From the NCBI GenBank assembly GCA_964593065.1, contig CAZQGO010000005.1, forward strand, positions 66,727 through 130,726: a DNA stretch of 64,000 nt. The letters run 5' to 3'. Source of the DNA: CAZQGO01 sp964593065. GTDB lineage: Bacteria > Oederibacteriota > JAAXVQ01. The position numbers were made by a program, and so were the translations under genes. The notes under the pieces were generated by a model. It was not told the origin of the DNA. It saw nothing but the letters and a program-made list of their open reading frames with translations, and searched no databases. Shown piece after piece: positions 58,530-64,000 of this stretch. Every line of letters starts with the position of its first letter. Positions within the stretch are counted from its first letter, which is position 1.

Positions 58530-59756
58530 TCACATGCTCCGCTTCATGGCCTTGGCGGGCTTCAAGCGGGCCGCGTAAATGGCCGGGTAGAGTCCCACCA
58601 CGGCCGTGAACAGGAACAGCCAGATGGGATACACCACGTACTGGTACAGCCGCATCACCGGGTAGAGCATGTCCTTGATGGTCACGCCGGAAAACTCCAG
58701 GCCGCGGTAGTCGATGCCCACCACCATGTAGATGCGCGTCAAGGCCCAGCCCAGCAGGATGCCGATGACGATGCTGATCAGGGCCAGGGAACAGGCCTCG
58801 AACAGGACCATGAAGGCCAGGCGCGCGGGCCGGGTCCCGACGGCGCGCATGACGCCGAACTCGAACATGCGCTCGTACAAGGACATGAACAGGGTGTTCA
58901 TGATGCCGAAGGACACCACGCCGAAGAGGATCAGGGCCGTGATGAGCATGGCGAAGTTCGTCATGTCCGTGAAGGATTTCAAGTCCGGGAAAATCTTGCC
59001 CCAGCCCAGGGCCTCGTTGCCGTTTTGGGAGTATTTTTTCCAGAACGGCAGCTTCTCGTCCGTGGCCAGGCGCAGGTCCGTGAAATCCAGGGCGATTTCG
59101 TGTACGCCGTCTCCCAAGGCCAGCAGCTGCTGGGCCTTGCCCAGGTGCACGAAGGCCACGCTGTCGTCCAGGGTCCGCTCCGAGAACTTGAAGATGCCCC
59201 CGACCCGGAACATCTCCTGGGAGAGGTCGCCGGTTCCGGCCTGCGCCACCGTGACCACCGCCCGGTCCCCGACGCTCAAGTCCAGGTTCTTGGCCAGCTG
59301 TTCGCCGACCAGGATCTCGTTGGGCGAGCCCGGCTCGAGGTAGCCGCCGGAGACGATGGACTGCTTCAGCTGGGACACGCCCGCCTCGCGCTCCGGGTCC
59401 ACGCCGTAGAGCAGGATGGAGCTGACGTCCGCGGGCGAGGTGAGCATGCCGTAGCTCAGCACCCGCGGCGCGAAGGATTTCACCAGGGGCTCTTGGGCGA
59501 GCTCCTTCAGCACCCGGCCCGAGCCGGCGATGGTCAGCTCCACGTCCAGGGACTTGCGGAAGCCCCGGCGGTGGATCTGGGCCTCGCCGGGGAAGGTGGC
59601 CGTGGCGGTCTGCACCATGCTCTCCATCATGCCCAGCATGTAGGCGTCGCCGAAGATCAGGGCCGCCAGGCCCACGCCGATGGCCAGGCCCGAGAGCAGG
59701 GTGCGGCGCGTGTTGCGGAAGAGGTTGCGCCAGGCGAGTTTCAACAGCAGCCACAT
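58530..59756 (-). CDS. FtsX-like ABC permease (LolC/LolE/MacB type), second
   Basis: 408 residues. One N-terminal helix after WLLLKLAWRNLFRNTRRTLL, a large periplasmic MacB-like domain (about 45-270), then three C-terminal helices (LITALILFGVVSFGIMNTLF, VLFEACSLALISIVIGILLG, YPIWLFLFTAVVGLYPAIYA). MYERMFEFGVMRAVGTRP-like sequence after helix 2 is the FtsX coupling segment. It pairs with the permease at 59772, 15 bp away, as LolC and LolE do. The gene ends with MKRSM, and the ATPase gene follows after a spacer with palindromes. Confidence 0.93.
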   Translation of the reverse strand: MWLLLKLAWRNLFRNTRRTLLSGLAIGVGLAALIFGDAYMLGMMESMVQTATATFPGEAQIHRRGFRKSLDVELTIAGSGRVLKELAQEPLVKSFAPRVLSYGMLTSPADVSSILLYGVDPEREAGVSQLKQSIVSGGYLEPGSPNEILVGEQLAKNLDLSVGDRAVVTVAQAGTGDLSQEMFRVGGIFKFSERTLDDSVAFVHLGKAQQLLALGDGVHEIALDFTDLRLATDEKLPFWKKYSQNGNEALGWGKIFPDLKSFTDMTNFAMLITALILFGVVSFGIMNTLFMSLYERMFEFGVMRAVGTRPARLAFMVLFEACSLALISIVIGILLGWALTRIYMVVGIDYRGLEFSGVTIKDMLYPVMRLYQYVVYPIWLFLFTAVVGLYPAIYAARLKPAKAMKRSM

Positions 59757-59771
59757 GGAGGATTCTCCTGC

Positions 59772-60986
59772 CTACAGGCGCATGGCCTGCACGGGTTTGA
59801 TGCGCATGGCCCGGACCGCGGGGATGACGCTCACCAGCAGGGCCGTGAAAAAGGTGACCAACGCGGGCAGGGCGATGACGCGGAGGTTGATGGTGCCCTG
59901 CATGGTGGAAAGCATGATGCCGCCCATGTCGATGGCCTCGGGATAGGAGATGCCGTGGAGCGACATGTAGTGGTCCACGCCCAGGCTGATGAGGGTCCCC
60001 AGCACCACGGCCAGGACGGCCAGAAACGTGGTTTCCAGCAGGATCAGCTTGAACAGGGCGCCGGGCCGCGTGCCCAGGGCCTTGAGCACGCCGTACTCGC
60101 GCGTGCGCTCCAGGATGGACATGAGCACGGTGTTGAGCACGCCGATGGCCACGATGACGATGATGATGAGCAGGGACACCCACATGCCTTCCTTGTCGGC
60201 CATCATGGCGCGGTAGAAGGGCCGTTCGATCACTTCCCAGGGCTCCACTTCGAGCCGCGGGTCGTTCAGCACGCGGGCGATCTCCTTGGCCGCCCAGCGG
60301 GAGCGGCGGAAATCGTTCAGGGTGACGACCAGCTCGTGGTAGCGCCCGGGCAGGACCAGGAAGTCCTGGGCGGTCTGCAGCTGCAGGTAGCAGTTGCGGG
60401 CCTCGGCGGTGTTGATGCCGCCTTTCAAGACCGCCACGATCTTGAACAGGTCGTTGGCGATGGAGCCGTCCGCGCCCTGGGCGATGAGCACCAGCTCGTC
60501 GCCGGGCTTGGCGTTCAACACTTCCGCCAGGCCGCCGCCGATCATGGCCTCCTTGGCCGGCTCCGGGCCGAACATGCGGCCCTGGCCGATTTTCTCGCGG
60601 ATGTGGGTGGTCTCGGGCTCGCGCACGGGGTCGATGCCCACGATGCGGGCCACGGTGGTCTTGCTGCCGATGAAGGTCAGGGCCGGCGAGAACACGCGCG
60701 GCGTCCAGGACTCGACGCCCTCAACCTCCATGACCTTGGCGCCGATGGCGTCCGCGTCCGTGAAGGTGTTGAAGAGCGTCGGTTTTTCCAGGTAGCCGGC
60801 GCGGTGGATCTGCACGTGCCCGGTGGAGGACAGGGTGAAGGCCTCGATGGCCTGGTCGTAGGTGCCGTCGGAAATGGAGATGGACAGGGAGAGCATGACG
60901 AAGCCGCCGATCATGGTCAGGCCGGTCAGCAGGGAGCGGCGCTTTTGCCGGAATACGTTGCGGAAGGCGATCTTGGCCAGCAGCAT
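59772..60986 (-). CDS. FtsX-like ABC permease (LolC/LolE/MacB type), first
   Basis: 404 residues, same plan: LLAKIAFRNVFRQKRRSLLT, helix 1, periplasmic domain (about 45-265; GHVQIHRAGYLEKPTLFN), then VSLLIIIVIVAIGVLNTVLM, the coupling segment RTREYGVLKALGTRPG, and two more helices ending with AVRAMRIKPVQAMRL. AAGGAG lies 7 bp upstream of the ATG. Two different permease subunits with one ATPase fit a LolCDE-like heteromer. It follows the LolA-like gene by 33 bp. Confidence 0.93.
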   Translation of the reverse strand: MLLAKIAFRNVFRQKRRSLLTGLTMIGGFVMLSLSISISDGTYDQAIEAFTLSSTGHVQIHRAGYLEKPTLFNTFTDADAIGAKVMEVEGVESWTPRVFSPALTFIGSKTTVARIVGIDPVREPETTHIREKIGQGRMFGPEPAKEAMIGGGLAEVLNAKPGDELVLIAQGADGSIANDLFKIVAVLKGGINTAEARNCYLQLQTAQDFLVLPGRYHELVVTLNDFRRSRWAAKEIARVLNDPRLEVEPWEVIERPFYRAMMADKEGMWVSLLIIIVIVAIGVLNTVLMSILERTREYGVLKALGTRPGALFKLILLETTFLAVLAVVLGTLISLGVDHYMSLHGISYPEAIDMGGIMLSTMQGTINLRVIALPALVTFFTALLVSVIPAVRAMRIKPVQAMRL

Positions 60987-61019
60987 CGACAGGCTCCTTG
61001 GCTCCCCCTTCGGGAGGCG

Positions 61020-61781
61020 TTAAATCTTCTTTTGCAGGTTGCGCAGGGAAAAGGTTTCCGCGGGCACTCCCTGGTTGAACACGGCTTTCTGGTATTCGAT
61101 CACGGTCACGTTGCCGGGCTTGTTCAGGGGCTTGAGCTCCATGATGGCGGGAATCAGGCGGCCGCCCAGCTCCTTGACGCCCTTGAAGTCAATGCGCCGC
61201 ATCTTGTTCCCTTTCTCGTCGAAATATTCCTCGTACACGGGCATGTAGTCGGAGCGCCGCACCACGGAGAGGATCTTGCCCCAGACCGTGGCGGTCTGGG
61301 CCTTGGGCGTCAGCTCGATGTAGTAATACTCCGGCTTGGCGTCCGCCGGGGGCGCCAGGCGCGCGTGGTAATCGTGCAGGAGCGTGGTTTCCTTGACCAG
61401 GTCGTCGTTGGTGAAATCCGAGCCCATCCACGAGCTCATCATCATGGAGGGCGGGACTTTCATGACCTTGTCGATTTTCGGGAAGTAGTTCCACATTTCC
61501 TTGTCCACGCGCAGGGTGGCCACGCCGCGGTCCTTGGCCGGCTCCAGGATGCGGATGAAGGTTTTTTTCATGCCCTCGGACCAGACGTCCATGGTCAGGG
61601 TGCGCTGGTAGTTGGGATTGACGATGCGCATTTCCATGCGCGCGTAGCTGTTGTCCGCGCGGTAGAGTTTGTCCACCTTGTCCACGATGGCTTTGACTTC
61701 GGGCGGGGTTTCGGTCTGGGCGCCGGCTAAAGGGGCCAGCAGGCAGGCGAAAGCGGCGAGCGCGAGAATGATGCGGGACAT
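61020..61781 (-). CDS. LolA-like outer-membrane lipoprotein-sorting protein
   Basis: 253 residues from the ATG at 61781, chosen because GAGGAGG lies 6 bp upstream and a clean signal peptide follows (SRIILALAAFACLLAPLAGA); an earlier start at 61802 would add seven residues. The mature part fits the half-barrel family of 'outer membrane lipoprotein-sorting proteins': YARMEMRIVNPNYQRTLTMD, KTFIRILEPAKDRGVATLRV, MWNYFPKIDKVMKVPPSMM, and GSDFTNDDLVKE. Such proteins are often encoded with MacB/RND-type exporters. First gene of the ABC run. It probably carries a lipid or lipoprotein across the periplasm. Confidence 0.9.
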   Translation of the reverse strand: MSRIILALAAFACLLAPLAGAQTETPPEVKAIVDKVDKLYRADNSYARMEMRIVNPNYQRTLTMDVWSEGMKKTFIRILEPAKDRGVATLRVDKEMWNYFPKIDKVMKVPPSMMMSSWMGSDFTNDDLVKETTLLHDYHARLAPPADAKPEYYYIELTPKAQTATVWGKILSVVRRSDYMPVYEEYFDEKGNKMRRIDFKGVKELGGRLIPAIMELKPLNKPGNVTVIEYQKAVFNQGVPAETFSLRNLQKKI

Positions 61782-61892
61782 GACGGCCTCCTCAAGATAC
61801 ATTGGGCCTATTCTAAAACCCGCCGGGGGAAAAAAACAAGGATAAATCTAAGGCCGGGCGCCCGGCGCCGGGTCCGGGAGCCTGCGAGGATA

Positions 61893-62213
61893 TCAAAACG
61901 TCAGTACTTTGTCGCTTTCCTTGACGATCTCGTCCAGGTCCTTCAGGGTGGAAAGCGGGCACATTTCCGAGCCGCCCTGTTCCCGGCTTTGCAGGCAGGT
62001 CCCGCAGGCGAATATTTTGCCTCCGGATTTCAGGAACAGGTCGGCCTGCTCGTTGGTGTTGAATTTTTCCGTTGCGGCCTGCTGGTACTCGACGCCCTGG
62101 CCCATGAAAAACACTTTCACCTGGTCATTTTGCTTGAGGCAGTAGTTGGCGTAGCGCAGGGCGTTCCAGCAGGTTTCGGCATTATGGGTGGAGACGACGA
62201 TGCCTATTTTCAT
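61893..62213 (-). CDS. DsrE/DsrF-like sulfur-relay family protein
   Basis: 106 residues from the ATG at 62213 (GAGGGGG upstream; a TTG six bases earlier is less likely). Starts MKIGIVVSTHNAETCWNALR, has VKVFFMGQGVEYQQ and a Cys pair in FACGTCLQSRE, the position of the active Cys in DsrE-like proteins. These small cytoplasmic proteins carry persulfide sulfur or are uncharacterised. No dsr, tus or rhodanese gene is nearby, so the role is open. An additional Cys occurs in SEMCPLSTL. Confidence 0.87.
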   Translation of the reverse strand: MKIGIVVSTHNAETCWNALRYANYCLKQNDQVKVFFMGQGVEYQQAATEKFNTNEQADLFLKSGGKIFACGTCLQSREQGGSEMCPLSTLKDLDEIVKESDKVLTF

Positions 62214-62264
62214 TCCCAATCCCCCCTCGTTGCTGCGTTGGATAAACAGATCAACCGGGCGGCC

Positions 62265-63623
62265 CTAAACCGGCTCGCCCTGGTCCAAACGGTTGTTCCA
62301 GAGGAATTCCCGGGTCTCGGCCACGATCACGCCGCTCAGGAAAAACAGCGCCACGAGATTGGGCAGGGCCATGAGGGCATTCAAGGCGTCGGCCAGGTCC
62401 CAGACCAAGGGCACGGTGACCACCGCGCCCGTGAACACGGCCGCGACCCACAGCCAGCGGTAGGGGTGAATGGCGCGTTTGCCGAGCAGGTATTCCACGG
62501 CGCGCTCGCCGTAGTAGGACCAGCCCAGGATGGTGGAAAACACGAAGGTGAGCAGGCCGCCGGTCAGAACCACGGGCCCCACGACGGGGATCTGGTCGAA
62601 CGCACCCCGGGTCAGGAGCGCGCCGTTTAGGCCCGCCAGGCCCGCCGGGTCGCGCAGCACGGAGCTGACTATGACCAGGCCCGTGAGGGCGCAGACCACC
62701 ACCGTGTCCCAGAAGGTGCCGGTGGAGGAGACCAGCGCCTGGCGCACGGCATTGCGGGTCTTGGCCGCGGCGGCCACGATGGGGGCGGACCCCAGGCCGG
62801 ATTCGTTTGAGAACAGGCCCCGGGCAATGCCGTAGCGCGCGACCATGAGGATGGAGGCGCCGGCGAACCCGCCCCCGGCCGCGCGCGGGGAAAAGGCGTC
62901 ATGTAGAATAAGGGAGAAAGCCGGGCCGAGCAGGTCGCGGTTGAGCACGAGGATGATGACGCAGCCCGTGACGTAGAAGACGGTCATGAAGGGCACGATG
63001 GCCTCGCAGGCCCCGGCAATGAAGCGCACGCCGCCCAAAATGACCGCGGCCGTGAGCACGGCCATGACCAGCCCTGAGACCCAGGGCGCCACGCCCAGGG
63101 TCTCTTGCGCGAGCGTGGCCGCGGAGTTGGTCTGGACCATGTTGCCGATGCCGAAGGCCGCCGCGGCCGTGAACACGCAGAACAGCACTGCCAGCCACTT
63201 CATGCCCAGCCCGCGCTCCAGGGCGTACATGGGGCCGCCGAGCATGGTGCCGTCCGAGGTTTTGACGCGGTACTTGACGGCCAGCAGGGCCTCTGAATAT
63301 TTCGTGGCCATGCCGAAGACGCCGGTGAGCCACATCCACAGCACGGCCCCGGGCCCGCCCAGGGCCACGGCCGTGGCCACGCCGACGATGTTGCCCGTGC
63401 CCACCGTGGCGGCTAAGGCCGTGACCAGAGAGCCGAACTGGCTCACGTCCCCCCGCCCTTCCTTATCTTTAGTAAACGCCAGGCGGATGGCCTTGAGGAG
63501 GTGGAGCTGCGGGAAGCGCAGGCGGACCGTCAGATACAGGTGCGTGCCGAACAGCAGCACCAGCATCGGCGGACCCCAGAGGAAGGAGTTGAGCTGGCTG
63601 ATGAAGGAATGGAACGCCTGCAT
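62265..63623 (-). CDS. AGCS family sodium:alanine/glycine symporter
   Basis: 452 residues, about 10-11 membrane helices. Start FHSFISQLNSFLWGPPMLVL, then ALAATVGTGNIVGVATAVAL, the substrate/ion region GGPGAVLWMWLTGVFGMATK, and the family signature SNESGLGSAPIVAAAAKT. Imports alanine or glycine with Na+. It stands alone between the DsrE-like gene (51 bp downstream) and a repeat-rich spacer. Confidence 0.96.
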   Translation of the reverse strand: MQAFHSFISQLNSFLWGPPMLVLLFGTHLYLTVRLRFPQLHLLKAIRLAFTKDKEGRGDVSQFGSLVTALAATVGTGNIVGVATAVALGGPGAVLWMWLTGVFGMATKYSEALLAVKYRVKTSDGTMLGGPMYALERGLGMKWLAVLFCVFTAAAAFGIGNMVQTNSAATLAQETLGVAPWVSGLVMAVLTAAVILGGVRFIAGACEAIVPFMTVFYVTGCVIILVLNRDLLGPAFSLILHDAFSPRAAGGGFAGASILMVARYGIARGLFSNESGLGSAPIVAAAAKTRNAVRQALVSSTGTFWDTVVVCALTGLVIVSSVLRDPAGLAGLNGALLTRGAFDQIPVVGPVVLTGGLLTFVFSTILGWSYYGERAVEYLLGKRAIHPYRWLWVAAVFTGAVVTVPLVWDLADALNALMALPNLVALFFLSGVIVAETREFLWNNRLDQGEPV

Positions 63624-63670
63624 CCGTCACTTCCCTATTCTCTCATCTGTCATTCCTGTTTCTTTTTTCT

Positions 63671-63743
63671 TGTCATTCCTGCGAAAGCAGGAATCCAGGA
63701 ACTTTACGATTGTCATTCCCGCAGTAATTAGCGGGAATCCAGG
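63671..63743. repeat. Two 'TGTCATTCC-palindrome' intergenic repeats
   Basis: Two related units: 63671-63699 (ATTCCTGC-GAAA-GCAGGAAT) and 63711-63743 (ATTCCCGC-8 nt-GCGGGAAT), each starting TGTCATTCC and ending AATCCAGG. Read through, they code the familiar pseudo-peptide VIPAKAGIQ. Such palindromes are widespread mobile intergenic repeats (dRS3/Correia-like). They lie just upstream of the symporter gene. Confidence 0.85.
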
Positions 63744-63894
63744 GATTTGCACATTTTATTTTGCCTAGGCTAGCATAAGTGGGAGGAGAGGGAAAGGGGA
63801 TTGAGGGGGTATTTAGGTAGCATAGCCAATAAGAGGCGCTAATTGTAGAGGGATAGCATCACCGTATTCATTAAGCAACATTTAATACAAGATG
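63744..63894. other. Intergenic spacer, no gene seen
   Basis: Mixed purine-rich then AT-rich sequence after the palindromic repeats. I see no supported gene, RNA or clear promoter. Confidence 0.5.
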
Positions 63895-64000
63895 ATTACA
63901 TTCTTGTTCATATATCCACCGCTCAGTTTTCGATGCTCCGGTACCAACATCTCCATACTTGGCATAAAGCTCATCTCTCAATTTAATAAGATTAGTTGGG
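63895..64000 (-). CDS. C-terminal fragment of an unknown protein (runs off the window edge)
   Basis: The minus strand is open from the window edge to a TAA at 63897-63895, coding 34 residues, including LRDELYAKYGDVGTGASKTE and ending WIYEQEM. The composition looks like real protein, and the region is clearly more AT-rich than the rest of the window, which may indicate a different origin. No family recognised. The short length makes this call uncertain. Confidence 0.42.

Noticed and set aside
58065..61730. Plus-strand open frame of about 1220 codons opposite the ABC genes
   Set aside because: Antisense of permeases and LolA-like gene, interrupted by the N-run, with His/Gln-rich composition.
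62986..63768. Plus-strand frame running into 'VIPAKAGIQ'
   Set aside because: Antisense of the symporter joined to read-through of palindromic intergenic repeats; a well-known false-protein pattern.

Overview
This GC-rich window comes from a diderm (Gram-negative type) bacterium. Almost every gene is on the minus strand. Evidence for an outer membrane: three PorV/PorQ-like barrels, a Phe-terminated barrel, ExbB/ExbD/TonB, OmpA-like domains, a LolA-like protein and lipoprotein signals. Giant secreted proteins with Thr-Pro stalks and FlgD-like C-terminal domains (NPFNP plus WDG motifs) are typical of uncultured candidate phyla in or near the FCB and Omnitrophota-type lineages; I cannot name the phylum. 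The sequence looks like a metagenomic scaffold with five N-runs. Two 100-N runs are flanked by identical 55-bp copies and appear to be unmerged contig overlaps.

Layout in window order. 1-5.5 kb: a lipoprotein cut by the edge, uvrC, uvrB and a TPR protein, read as TPR-uvrB-uvrC-lipoprotein. 5.6-9.5 kb: divergent cvpA, then infC-rpmI-rplT-rRNA methyltransferase-pheS behind a promoter and attenuator-like leader; infC appears to start at AUU. 9.5-13.9 kb: ribD-ribE-ribBA-ribH-nusB under an FMN riboswitch. 13.9-27.9 kb: a single-strand cluster, read as giant cargo, PorV-like barrel, 1039-residue TPR protein, ExbB, two ExbD, TonB-like protein and FlgD/OmpA-like protein. 28-48.5 kb: two giant paralogous propeller/Thr-Pro-stalk proteins with a barrel-OmpA fusion, and another cargo-barrel pair followed by a HAMP membrane protein. 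48.5-56 kb: a GNAT/CCA-adding-type fusion, a Xer recombinase, a GT-C glycosyltransferase, two tiny membrane proteins, an OtsB-type phosphatase and HflK/HflC. 56-62 kb: a Lol/MacB-like ABC system with a LolA-like protein and its own barrel. 61.9-64 kb: a DsrE-like protein, an AGCS symporter, palindromic repeats and a partial AT-rich gene.

The most interesting part is 13.9-48.3 kb. Giant surface proteins sharing one C-terminal domain are encoded next to PorV-like barrels three times, and one of these sets sits in line with a proton-motive-force module made of one ExbB, two ExbD, a TonB-like protein and a large periplasmic TPR protein. This composition recalls both type 9 secretion (PorV plus C-terminal sorting domains) and Myxococcus Agl/Glt machinery (one TolQ-like and two TolR-like subunits). 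I saw no core T9SS gene in the window. A surface-display or adhesion system is an inference.
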